43,149 nucleotides of DNA from Clostridia bacterium (GTDB taxonomy: Bacteria > Bacillota > Clostridia > Oscillospirales > CAG-382): contig JAFQHL010000005.1 of NCBI GenBank assembly GCA_017397955.1, forward strand, positions 1 through 43,149, read 5' to 3'. Position 1 is the stretch's first letter. The number at the start of each line of letters is the position of its first letter. The position numbers and the translations under genes are program-made. Shown here piece after piece: positions 35,271-42,602 of the stretch. The notes under the pieces are model-generated. The model saw only the letters and a list, made by a program, of their open reading frames with translations. It searched no databases and was not told where the DNA came from.

Positions 35271-37718
35271 ATGAAAAAGATATTAAGCGCGCTTTTGGCG
35301 TTGTTTATGCTTGCATCTTGCTTTTCTTTTTCCGCCGTTGCGGTAGAGGACAGCAGCACCGAGGAATCTGCCGCACCGGAAATATCTGCAGAGCCTGTTG
35401 AAAGCGAGGAGATATCACCGGTAGAAAGCGAGGAGATTTCCGTTGAAGCACCTTCAAGGGAAGAAAGTCAGGATGTTTCCGTGGAAGCGCCTGTTGAAGA
35501 GTCTTCTGATGTGGTTTCCGAAGAAACATCTTCCGAGACTGAAAGTGAAGAGCCTGTGGAGACCCGTGAGATCGTTTTCAGCATTATCGGCGAGGGCAGA
35601 ATAAGCATTCGTTGCGGTGACAGGGTTTTTTCCAAGCTTAATGCAGATAAGGGGTGCACAATAGAGGTGCCCGTAGGTGAGGATGCGGTGTTCTCCATCA
35701 TCCCCACGGAAGGCGTTGCGGTTTTGGATATTACCGTTATTTCCGCCGACGATTATGCGGCAGAGCCTGCAGCGGCAACTGTTACCATAAATAACGTAAG
35801 CAGAAACGCGTTTGTGGATATAGAGCTTACGGCGGCTGAGTTTGTGCCCGTTTCCGTTACGGTTTTAGAGGGCGAAGACGGTCAGACCCACGGCAGCTAC
35901 AACGCTCCTTCCGATAAATGTGTTGCAGGCGGCAGTTTTAATCTTTCCCTTTTGCCTGCGGCGGGCTACGGCGTTAAGTCCGTAACCGTAAACGGTACTG
36001 CTTTGGCGGCTATACCCTTTGAGGCGGGCACCGTAAGTATTGCGATAGAGGAAGAAACCGAAATAGAAGTTGAGTACAGCCTGCTTTATGAGATTATTGT
36101 AAGCTGCGGCGAGGGCGGTAGCTTTACCGTTGCGGGTGCAGAGTTGGCAGAGGATGAGTATGTTGTAAAGGTGCCGGAGGGCAGAGCTTTTTCTGTCAGC
36201 ATTGTTCCCGATGAGGGCAAGGTGGTTAAAGCAATTACCTTAAGCAACGGCACTACCGTAAGGAACAGAACAGAGTACAGCTTTACCGTTAGCGGTAACG
36301 AGCGTGTTACCATAAGCTTTGATGATGCAGAAGCTGTATATTACGTTTCAACACAGGTTATAGACGGTGTGGGCGGCGAGATATTTCCCGACACCACCCA
36401 ACAGGTTTATGAGGGCAACAGCATAGAGATAAGCTTTGTTCCCGAAGACGGCTATGTTATAGACTATGTTACCGTAAACGGTGTAAAATGGGATGTAACG
36501 GGGGAAATGGTGCCCATTACGAATATAAGAGAAAACAAGCACGTGCGTGTTAAGTTTAAGCTTGCTGACGAAAGCAGCGAGGAGATAAGCGAGGAAGAAT
36601 CCAGCGAAGAAAACGCAGAAACCCCCGAAAGCACAGAAAAGCCCGGTGAGAATACGGACGGTTACGATGCCGACGGGCTTATGGCGATTACCACCACAAA
36701 CGCCAACGGTGAGGTGTGGGTATCTCTTGCAGGCGGCACGGTTGTAAAGCCTTCCGGCATAATTTATCTTAACAAGCTTTTGGATACCCAAACGGTACGT
36801 CTTGGCGTTGACGGTGAATATGAGTGGTTTATACCCGTGGGCGAAAAGATTGCTGAGGGTAAGGCGATTGATTTCGGTGTTGTATTCAACGGCGAATATA
36901 CCGAAAAAGTAAAGCAGTATTTTGAAACCAAGGCGGGCGATCGCGGCTTTGAGCATTTGCCTCCCATTTTGGTGGTAGAACGTAACGATAACTCCCAGCT
37001 TCCCGCTGCCGCTTTGTTAAAGGTTAACGCGGTAAAGCTTACCCAGGATGATGCAAGCGCCTTTGCTGTGGGCAACAAGGCGGAATGGATAAAGCACACA
37101 CCACTTTCCAACGAGTACGTTTCTTACATAAACAACCAGCTTTTGGTTGTTGATGAAAACGGATATCTTGCAGGCCCCATGAACGGTCAGTACGGTGTGT
37201 TCCTTGGTTATATCAGCTCCACCTCCACCGTAAAGGTAGTTTTCAATTCCGCTTTCTGCTCTCTTAACACCTACAGCAATAAAAGCAAGGATGAAAACGG
37301 CAACGATGTTATAGAGCTTTTGCAAAAAAGCGGCGAGGAGTTTAGTATAACCGTTCGTCCCAAAAACGGCTACTGCTTTAAATCCATAAGCTCCAACTAC
37401 AGCAATATGACCCTTTACGATGAAAAGGGCAACGATATTACCGCAGTCCACGCAGGCTTTAATGCACAGGTTATCATCCGCGTTTCCGGCGTTTCTGCAG
37501 ACGGCGTTATTACCTTGGAGGCGGTTGAAGAAGCTTCTGAGCCTGCACAGCGCGACACCTCCAACAATTTCGACTGGGGCATTTTTGCATTTATAATCGT
37601 TATAGTAATAGTTATGATAGGCGGCGGCATATTCTTTGTTATCAAGTGGCGTCAAGGTGAAGATGATGAAGATGACGACGAGTACGAAGATTACGAAGAC
37701 GAAGAAGACGAAGAATAA
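35271..37718 (+). CDS. Large membrane-anchored surface protein with InlB-B-like repeats
   Basis: The 815-residue protein has a signal peptide. It could be cut after AVA near residue 25, but LASC at about 14-17 also looks like a lipobox. A Ser/Glu/Pro-rich spacer leads to about four beta-rich repeats of the divergent InlB-B type (recurring phrases such as SIIPTEGVAVLDITV, SLLPAAGYGVKSVTV, SIVPDEGKVVKAITL, SFVPEDGYVIDYVTV). A second acidic spacer and a domain of unknown family come next, then one more repeat (TVRPKNGYCFKSI), a transmembrane helix and a 20-residue tail made almost wholly of Asp, Glu and Tyr. I infer an extracellular adhesive or structural protein; no function is recognised. GGAGG lies before the ATG at 35271, chosen over the open frame upstream. 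The VanZ-like gene follows 8 bases later. Confidence 0.8.
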   Translation: MKKILSALLALFMLASCFSFSAVAVEDSSTEESAAPEISAEPVESEEISPVESEEISVEAPSREESQDVSVEAPVEESSDVVSEETSSETESEEPVETREIVFSIIGEGRISIRCGDRVFSKLNADKGCTIEVPVGEDAVFSIIPTEGVAVLDITVISADDYAAEPAAATVTINNVSRNAFVDIELTAAEFVPVSVTVLEGEDGQTHGSYNAPSDKCVAGGSFNLSLLPAAGYGVKSVTVNGTALAAIPFEAGTVSIAIEEETEIEVEYSLLYEIIVSCGEGGSFTVAGAELAEDEYVVKVPEGRAFSVSIVPDEGKVVKAITLSNGTTVRNRTEYSFTVSGNERVTISFDDAEAVYYVSTQVIDGVGGEIFPDTTQQVYEGNSIEISFVPEDGYVIDYVTVNGVKWDVTGEMVPITNIRENKHVRVKFKLADESSEEISEEESSEENAETPESTEKPGENTDGYDADGLMAITTTNANGEVWVSLAGGTVVKPSGIIYLNKLLDTQTVRLGVDGEYEWFIPVGEKIAEGKAIDFGVVFNGEYTEKVKQYFETKAGDRGFEHLPPILVVERNDNSQLPAAALLKVNAVKLTQDDASAFAVGNKAEWIKHTPLSNEYVSYINNQLLVVDENGYLAGPMNGQYGVFLGYISSTSTVKVVFNSAFCSLNTYSNKSKDENGNDVIELLQKSGEEFSITVRPKNGYCFKSISSNYSNMTLYDEKGNDITAVHAGFNAQVIIRVSGVSADGVITLEAVEEASEPAQRDTSNNFDWGIFAFIIVIVIVMIGGGIFFVIKWRQGEDDEDDDEYEDYEDEEDEE

Positions 37719-37726
37719 TTTAAGCT

Positions 37727-38188
37727 ATGCACTATAAAGACAGCTCTAAAACGGCAAGAGCCATTGCCGTTGTCGCGTTTCTTTTGTATCTGGCGGTGCT
37801 TTTAAGACTAACGGTGGTTAGGGACTCTTTGTTTGACGGTGTGGGTGGTAGACACTATACCGCCACATTAAAGCTGTGGGATTCCTACGGTTGGTTTTTA
37901 AGGACGGGGCAGGTAATACAGTTTAGGTATCTGCTGCTTGGCAATTTCTTTTGCCTTACTCCTTTTGGTTTTGCCTGCGGATACTTTCGCAAGGATTGCA
38001 ATTTGTTTTTTGCGGCATTGGTTTGTTTTGGTGCAACCCTGTTTATAGAGCTTTGCCAGCTTATACTTAGTGTGGGATATTTTGAGCTGGATGACATAAT
38101 AATAAACGCTATCGGCGGTATATTCGGCTATGCGGTGCATTTACTTATATACCGAATAACAGAAAAAATAAAACACGGCAAGTTATAA
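37727..38188 (+). CDS. VanZ-like family membrane protein
   Basis: The 153-residue protein has four to five hydrophobic segments. It has the VanZ-like signature pattern, with an acidic-residue helix (LFIELCQLILSVGYFELDDI) followed by IINAIGGIFGYAVH. Some VanZ relatives give low-level teicoplanin resistance, but most chromosomal members have no assigned role; here only an envelope function can be suggested. The gene starts 8 bases after the repeat protein with a weak Shine-Dalgarno sequence, so it is probably co-translated with it. A terminator follows at 38209. Confidence 0.87.
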   Translation: MHYKDSSKTARAIAVVAFLLYLAVLLRLTVVRDSLFDGVGGRHYTATLKLWDSYGWFLRTGQVIQFRYLLLGNFFCLTPFGFACGYFRKDCNLFFAALVCFGATLFIELCQLILSVGYFELDDIIINAIGGIFGYAVHLLIYRITEKIKHGKL

Positions 38189-38208
38189 ATAAGTTAAATA
38201 ATAAAAAC

Positions 38209-38243
38209 GGAAGGCTTTTCGGTATTGCGCCGAAAAGCCTTCC
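38209..38243. terminator. Bidirectional terminator between convergent transcripts
   Basis: A perfect 14-bp stem (GGAAGGCTTTTCGG/CCGAAAAGCCTTCC, loop TATTGCG) is followed on the minus strand by GTTTTTATTATTT and on the plus strand by the less regular TCGCTTATTATTTATT. It separates the VanZ-like gene from the convergent peptidase operon. Confidence 0.88.
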
Positions 38244-38297
38244 TCGCTTATTATTTATTCGCTTTTTACTTGTGGACAACGGGTGCTGCGGCGTGCT

Positions 38298-39359
38298 TTA
38301 CAGCTCAATAAGCTCCTTTGGAGACGAGGTAAAGTCTTCACAACCATCTTCGGTTACAAGCACCATATCTTCTATCCGCACGCCACCAAGGTTTTCTATA
38401 TATATCCCCGGCTCTACGGTCATAAACATCCCTGCGCGGAGTACATCCCCGCTTTTGGGGCTGCAAGCGGGACTTTCGTGTATCTCCAGCCCCAAAGAAT
38501 GTCCTGTGGAATGGGTGAAGTAATCCCCATAGCCTGCGGCGGCTATAACGCCTCTTGCGGCGGCATCCACGTCTTTGCAGTACACGCCGTCCTTAACGGC
38601 GGCAATCCCCGCTTTTTGTGCCTCCAGCACAGTGTTGTAAATGCGGCGCATTTCATCGTTTGCCTTACCAAGCACCACCGTTCGCGTCATATCAGAGCAG
38701 TACCCGCCGTAGGAAGCACCGAAATCCAGGGTGAAAAAGGCGTTTTCCGTAAGCACATCGTCACCGGGGACACCGTGGGGCAAGGCACTTTTTGCGCCCG
38801 ACACGGCTATGGTCTCAAAAGCCAAGCCCTCCGCGCCGTTCTTTTTCATAAAGTATTCCATTTCGGCGGCGACCTCTTTTTCTGTCACGCCCCGTTTTAT
38901 AAAGCTAAGTATGTGGCTGAAGCATTTGTCTGTTATAGATTGAGCTTTGCGGATGCAGGCTATTTCGCCCACGGTTTTGATTTGCCTTGCGGTGCCGCAG
39001 ATATTGTTCACAGGCACAAACTCTATACCCTCAAGACCGGTTTTAAGCCTTTCAAGCTCCGCTATTGTAACGGCGGTGCTTTCTATTATAAGTTTGTTTA
39101 TGCCCTTGTCCTGTGCAAAACGCTTTACTTCCTCGCTTATGCCGCCTGTGCAGCGGATAACCGTTACCTCCTCAGCAAGTCCTGCGTTTTCTGCCGAAAC
39201 AGCATAGCGCATATCCAAAAACAAGGCAACGCCCTCGGCGTGGCAAAGCGCCATCCCCTCGGTAGAGGGAAAACCGCTTACATAGCGGCGGTTGATTCCG
39301 TCGGTAAACAAAGCGCCCTGTGCGCCGTGTGCCGTGGCGGTTTTATATGCTACGCTCAT
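38298..39359 (-). CDS. Xaa-Pro aminopeptidase / M24 family metallopeptidase
   Basis: The 353-residue cytoplasmic peptidase has a creatinase-like N-terminal domain (about 1-125). Its C-terminal pita-bread domain shows all metal ligands: LDFGASYGGYCSDMTRT (two Asp), HSTGHSLGLEIHESP (His), TVEPGIYI (Glu) and GGVRIEDMV (Glu). It probably removes N-terminal residues preceding proline, helping to recycle peptides. The start overlaps the hslO stop codon by four bases (ATGA), and it is the last gene of the yerC operon before the terminator at 38209. Confidence 0.93.
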   Translation of the reverse strand: MSVAYKTATAHGAQGALFTDGINRRYVSGFPSTEGMALCHAEGVALFLDMRYAVSAENAGLAEEVTVIRCTGGISEEVKRFAQDKGINKLIIESTAVTIAELERLKTGLEGIEFVPVNNICGTARQIKTVGEIACIRKAQSITDKCFSHILSFIKRGVTEKEVAAEMEYFMKKNGAEGLAFETIAVSGAKSALPHGVPGDDVLTENAFFTLDFGASYGGYCSDMTRTVVLGKANDEMRRIYNTVLEAQKAGIAAVKDGVYCKDVDAAARGVIAAAGYGDYFTHSTGHSLGLEIHESPACSPKSGDVLRAGMFMTVEPGIYIENLGGVRIEDMVLVTEDGCEDFTSSPKELIEL

Positions 39360-40237
39360 TCCTTTTCTCCTTGGCTTTCAAGCAAGGCTTCCAAGTCTTC
39401 CTTGCTGTAGTTGTATGTCTTACCGCAGAATTGACATTTAAGCTCTGTACCGCCCTCGGCTATCATATCCTTTATTTCGTCCTTACCGGTGGCAAGCAGC
39501 GCGCCGTCGGTCTTTTTGCGGCTGCACACGCAACGGTAAGCACAGCTCATACTGTCAAACAGCTCAAACTCTATGCCCTTAAGGTACATAGCGGCAATAG
39601 ATTCCAAATCGTGGCTTTCTATCAGGTTGCTTATGGGTGGGATGTCCTTAAGGTTTTCTTCTATTTTGTCGATAATAGCAGGGTCTGCAAAGGGAAGCAG
39701 CTGTAACAGCACGCCGCCTGCAGAAATCGCCTTATAGTCCTTGCCTACGCGTACGCCAAGGGCGCAAACCGTGGGCACCTGCTCACTTTGCGCGTAATAT
39801 GCCGCAATATCCTCCGCTATTTCACCGCTTTGAATTTTCAAAGCCCCTACGTAAGGCTCGGGCAGACCTGCCGCATCCCTAAGCACGTAAAGGGTGCCCT
39901 TACCTATGGCGGCGGCAACGTTAAGCTTACCGTCAAGCCTTTTTGGCGGGTCTGCGGCGGGGTTGCTTATATAACCCCTTACGTTGCCCATATAATCGGC
40001 ACTTGCCATAACACTGCCCGCCGCACCGTCACCCTTAAAGCGTAGGGTAAGCAGGTCGTCCTTTTCACCCAGCAAGCTGCCCATCATGGAAGCGGCGGTA
40101 AGCACCCTGCCAAGCGCCGCGGTAGCGGTGGGTGCGGTTACGTGTATCTCTGCCGCTTTGTTTACTATGGCGGTGCTGTCCACAACTATTATGCGGGCGC
40201 TGCCGTCTTTTGTTATACCTCTTATAAGATTATCCAT
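39356..40237 (-). CDS. hslO: Redox-regulated chaperone Hsp33
   Basis: The 293-residue protein has the Hsp33 N-terminal fold (IRGITKDGSARI, GDGAAGSVMASADYMGNVRG, SGGVLLQLLPFA-type core). Its C-terminal redox switch has CVCS and CQFC, whose four cysteines hold zinc when reduced and form disulfides on oxidation to activate the holdase. It is full length. It lies 24 bases after the methyltransferase gene and overlaps the peptidase gene by four bases. Confidence 0.96.
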   Translation of the reverse strand: MDNLIRGITKDGSARIIVVDSTAIVNKAAEIHVTAPTATAALGRVLTAASMMGSLLGEKDDLLTLRFKGDGAAGSVMASADYMGNVRGYISNPAADPPKRLDGKLNVAAAIGKGTLYVLRDAAGLPEPYVGALKIQSGEIAEDIAAYYAQSEQVPTVCALGVRVGKDYKAISAGGVLLQLLPFADPAIIDKIEENLKDIPPISNLIESHDLESIAAMYLKGIEFELFDSMSCAYRCVCSRKKTDGALLATGKDEIKDMIAEGGTELKCQFCGKTYNYSKEDLEALLESQGEKE

Positions 40238-40261
40238 ATTGTATCAACCCTTTGTATAGTA

Positions 40262-41023
40262 TCAGCCCTGTGCCTTACCGCTTACGCTTTTGGCAACAAA
40301 AAAGGCTTTTTCGCTTTCTTCTGTCAGTGGGGACATATCCGTGCCGCCGTATACGGCGCACAGCTCAAACCCGTTTTCTTTAAGTAGCTTTTCTACGGTA
40401 CGCAAGGCGTAACATCGCTGTCTTTGCACCTGGTCACCGCGCTTGTAAAGTCCGTTACCGTGGTTTTCAAAATAGCTAAGATAAAAATCGCAAAGCCCCC
40501 GCTTTTTCATAAAACGGTTTTGCCATACCAGCATACCGCCCTTGTCGTCGTAAACATAGGCGTTATCGGCAAATACTGTGTTGTATCTGTAGGGGGTGTT
40601 TATGTCAAAAACAAATATGCCGCCCTTTTGGGTGTAGTTGTTTACCAATTCAAAACAGCTTGCCACATCCTCCGTGGAAAGCAAATAATTTATGCAGTCA
40701 TAGCTGCAAAGGGTGGCTTGTACTGTGCCGTACAGCTCAAAATCTCGCATATCCTGACACAAAAGCAGTGCGTTTGTGCCGCCGCATTTGTCAACTGCTT
40801 CCGCCAGCATCTCCTCACTGCCGTCCACACCGACTACGTCAAATCCCTTGTCACACAGCCGCTTTGTCATCTCTCCCGTGCCGCACCCAAGGTCAAGCAC
40901 CTCTTTTACGGCTATGTCTGCGTGCTTTTTGCAAACAGACAGGAAAAACGCCAGATACTCATCGTATCCGGCGGTGTTAAAACGGTCGTAACAAGAGGCT
41001 ATCAAAGAAAAGCCTGTATTCAT
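40262..41023 (-). CDS. Class I SAM-dependent methyltransferase
   Basis: The 253-residue protein has the SAM-binding motif VLDLGCGTGEMTKRL near residue 40, followed by GVDGSEEMLAEA and the CQDMRDFEL and CSYDCINYLLSTEDV stretches. This places it in the Methyltransf_25-type Rossmann family. The substrate is unknown. The frame opens further upstream into yerC, but homology starts at MNTGFSLIASCYDRF, and the ATG at 41023 lies one base after the yerC stop, suggesting tight coupling. Confidence 0.9.
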   Translation of the reverse strand: MNTGFSLIASCYDRFNTAGYDEYLAFFLSVCKKHADIAVKEVLDLGCGTGEMTKRLCDKGFDVVGVDGSEEMLAEAVDKCGGTNALLLCQDMRDFELYGTVQATLCSYDCINYLLSTEDVASCFELVNNYTQKGGIFVFDINTPYRYNTVFADNAYVYDDKGGMLVWQNRFMKKRGLCDFYLSYFENHGNGLYKRGDQVQRQRCYALRTVEKLLKENGFELCAVYGGTDMSPLTEESEKAFFVAKSVSGKAQG

Positions 41024-41024
41024 T

Positions 41025-41324
41025 TTACTCCCCTTGTTCTTCTTTAAGTCTGCTAAGCAAAAGCTCATATCCGCCGCTGCCGTACTTACGGGCACGGTTA
41101 ACACGGGTAACCGTTGCGGTAGAAAGCCCTGTTGCCGCGCATATCTCAAGATATGTACAACCTTCATCCAGCATCCTTGCCGCAACAAGTCTGTTGGACA
41201 TCTCCTGAAGCTCTGCTATGGTGCAAAGGTCTTCAAGTAACGCTTCCGCCTCTTCCGGAGTTTTAATCTGCACAAGTGCGCGGCACAAAAAATCTGTCTT
41301 TTCGTTTTTTACACGCTCGTTCAT
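41025..41324 (-). CDS. YerC/YecD family TrpR-related regulator
   Basis: The 99-residue protein matches the TrpR-related YerC/YecD family throughout. TAELQEMSNRLVAARML is followed by a helix-turn-helix, YLEICAATGLSTATVTRVNRA, and a basic/Gly stretch RKYGSGGYELLL. Despite the TrpR fold it is not known to sense tryptophan, and its regulon is not established. AAGGAG lies eight bases before the ATG. It is the first gene of a four-gene operon with a consensus-like promoter 26 bases upstream of the gene. Confidence 0.93.
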   Translation of the reverse strand: MNERVKNEKTDFLCRALVQIKTPEEAEALLEDLCTIAELQEMSNRLVAARMLDEGCTYLEICAATGLSTATVTRVNRARKYGSGGYELLLSRLKEEQGE

Positions 41325-41349
41325 TGTAAAGCTCCTTCTCTTTTTACTA

Positions 41350-41378
41350 ATTATATAGCATTATTTTGTATTTTACAA
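41350..41378 (-). promoter_or_regulatory. Sigma-A-type promoter of the yerC operon
   Basis: On the minus strand TTGTAA (41373-41378) and a perfect TATAAT (41350-41355) are 17 bases apart. The leader before the yerC ATG is about 20 bases. Confidence 0.7.
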
Positions 41379-41495
41379 GGGGATTTCTATTATTTTATAA
41401 CATTTTAATCTTAAAGCGCCCTTAGAAATCTGTGGCTTTTTGTAAAATTCTGCATATTACTGTAGTAAGGCATTATGCCCGAAAGGAGATTAGCT

Positions 41496-41702
41496 ATGAC
41501 AGGCTTTGACCAAGGCTTTAATATAGACGCTCAGGTTGCCGCCCTCCGCGATGCTCACCCCGAGCTTGCGCTGGCTATGGCTTATGTGCCCGACCAATGC
41601 TGGGGCGACCTGTACGACGAAACACTCGCTCTGCAGCGCGGCACGCTGTTTGCCGACCTCGACAAGCCCTTTACAGGCAGAAAGCAGGTGCGTAATGGAT
41701 AG
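41496..41702 (+). CDS. cotJA: Spore coat protein CotJA
   Basis: The 68-residue protein carries the CotJA pattern AMAYVPDQCWGDLYD, then ALQRGTLFADLDKPF. CotJA and CotJC are inner-coat proteins made in the mother cell and depend on each other for assembly. An in-frame ATG at 41475 is rejected because AAAGGAG (41482-41488) sits just before the ATG at 41496. In B. subtilis the operon is sigma-E controlled. CATATTAC at 41453-41460 could be a sigma-E -10 element, but I see no convincing -35. The gene overlaps cotJB by eight bases. Confidence 0.92.
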   Translation: MTGFDQGFNIDAQVAALRDAHPELALAMAYVPDQCWGDLYDETLALQRGTLFADLDKPFTGRKQVRNG

Positions 41703-41934
41703 AGAAGCACTTCTTAAACGACTTATGGCGGCGGATTTTGCACTGCACGAAACCGTGCTGTTTCTGGATGTGCACCCCAAAAACAGAAAAGCCATGGAGT
41801 ATTACAGAAAAATGCAGGCACAGCGGGAAGAGTTGGCAGAACAGTACCGCAAGAACTTCGGGCCGCTTACCTATTACGAGGTAAAAAGCGGCGAGTGGAA
41901 CTGGACCGACTACCCGTGGCCGTGGCAGAATTGA
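41695..41934 (+). CDS. cotJB: Spore coat protein CotJB
   Basis: The 79-residue protein matches CotJB (ADFALHETVLFLDVHPKNRK, then the C-terminal GPLTYYEVKSGEWNWTDYPW). It is encoded between cotJA (8-base overlap) and cotJC (15 bases), the standard operon order. Its precise role in coat assembly is not settled. The ATG at 41695 is chosen by homology; the frame continues upstream inside cotJA. Confidence 0.93.
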   Translation: MDREALLKRLMAADFALHETVLFLDVHPKNRKAMEYYRKMQAQREELAEQYRKNFGPLTYYEVKSGEWNWTDYPWPWQN

Positions 41935-41949
41935 CAGGAGGCGACGATT

Positions 41950-42471
41950 ATGTGGATATACGACAAGAAACTGCAATACCCCATTAACATCAAAAACCCC
42001 AACGCCGCCCTTGCAAAGCTTATAATCAGCCAATTCGGCGGCCCCGACGGCGAGCTCGGCGCATCAATGCGCTACCTCAGCCAACGCTACACCATGCCCT
42101 ACCGCGAAGTAATAGGTGCTCTCACGGACATCGGTACCGAGGAACTTGCACACATGGAAATGGTATGCGCCATAGTGTATCAGCTCACCCGCAACCTGAC
42201 ACCGGAACAGATAAAAGAGCAAGGCTTTGATGCATACTTTGTGGACCACACTACGGGTTTGTATCCCGTTGCCGCCAGCGGCGTGCCGTGGAACGCAAAC
42301 ACCTTCCAAAGCACAGGCGACGCCATAGCAGACATTATGGAGGACATGGCAGCAGATGCCACGACCACCAAAGAACAACCCACTATTTCGAGGATCCGAA
42401 AACCCTTGATATTACTGGCTTTTCGGCACTTTGAAGCTTTTCGCAAAAATGCCATACCTGCAATCGCATAA
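41950..42471 (+). CDS. cotJC: Spore coat manganese-catalase-like CotJC, 3' end replaced
   Basis: The frame codes for 173 residues. It matches CotJC well to about residue 136 (MWIYDKKLQYPI, GPDGELGASMRYL, DIGTEELAHMEM, STGDAIADIMEDMAAD). The family is about 189 residues and continues with a conserved helix pair ending in a REREIVH-type motif. None of that is present; an unrelated tail (ATTTKEQPTISRIRKPL...) runs to a stop. Glu35, Glu65 and His68 of the first metal half-site remain, but the second Glu and His, expected in the lost part, are absent, so this product could not form the di-manganese site. GGAGG lies eight bases before the ATG. I infer interruption by inserted DNA rather than simple decay, since the upstream sequence is intact. 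Confidence 0.85.
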   Translation: MWIYDKKLQYPINIKNPNAALAKLIISQFGGPDGELGASMRYLSQRYTMPYREVIGALTDIGTEELAHMEMVCAIVYQLTRNLTPEQIKEQGFDAYFVDHTTGLYPVAASGVPWNANTFQSTGDAIADIMEDMAADATTTKEQPTISRIRKPLILLAFRHFEAFRKNAIPAIA

Positions 42472-42545
42472 GAACAACTTGACCCCATTTTACACTAATT
42501 TGTACAAAATTCACGATAGGACAAGCTGTTTCCGAAGAAAAGAAC
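42358..42545. mobile_element. Probable left end of an element inserted in cotJC
   Basis: From about 42358 the sequence no longer matches cotJC in any frame. It contains no gene I can support before the terminator at 42546, and composition turns AT-rich toward the right. The restriction specificity gene follows. The exact attachment core cannot be set without the other end. Confidence 0.45.
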
Positions 42546-42601
42546 ACACCCCCGATACTGCTTAAATCTAAGTTTGGACAAGCAATATCGGGGGTGTTTT
42601 G
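42546..42601. terminator. Bidirectional terminator
   Basis: A 12-bp stem (ACACCCCCGATA/TATCGGGGGTGT) is extended inward, past a mismatch, by TGCTT/AAGCA. It is followed on the plus strand by TTTTG and on the minus strand by GTTCTTTTCTTC. It would end the specificity-subunit gene (stop at 42603) and shield the cotJ side. Confidence 0.8.
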
Positions 42602-42602
42602 T

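Noticed and set aside
38283..39410. Plus-strand open frame (375 codons) opposite the M24 peptidase
   Set aside because: It has no ribosome site or homology, and the peptidase on the other strand has all five metal ligands.
42415..42471. Possibility that AFRHFEAFR in the tail is a diverged CotJC C-terminus
   Set aside because: It resembles the family's VHxQRF region only in scattered residues. The stretch between it and residue 136 has no match in any frame.
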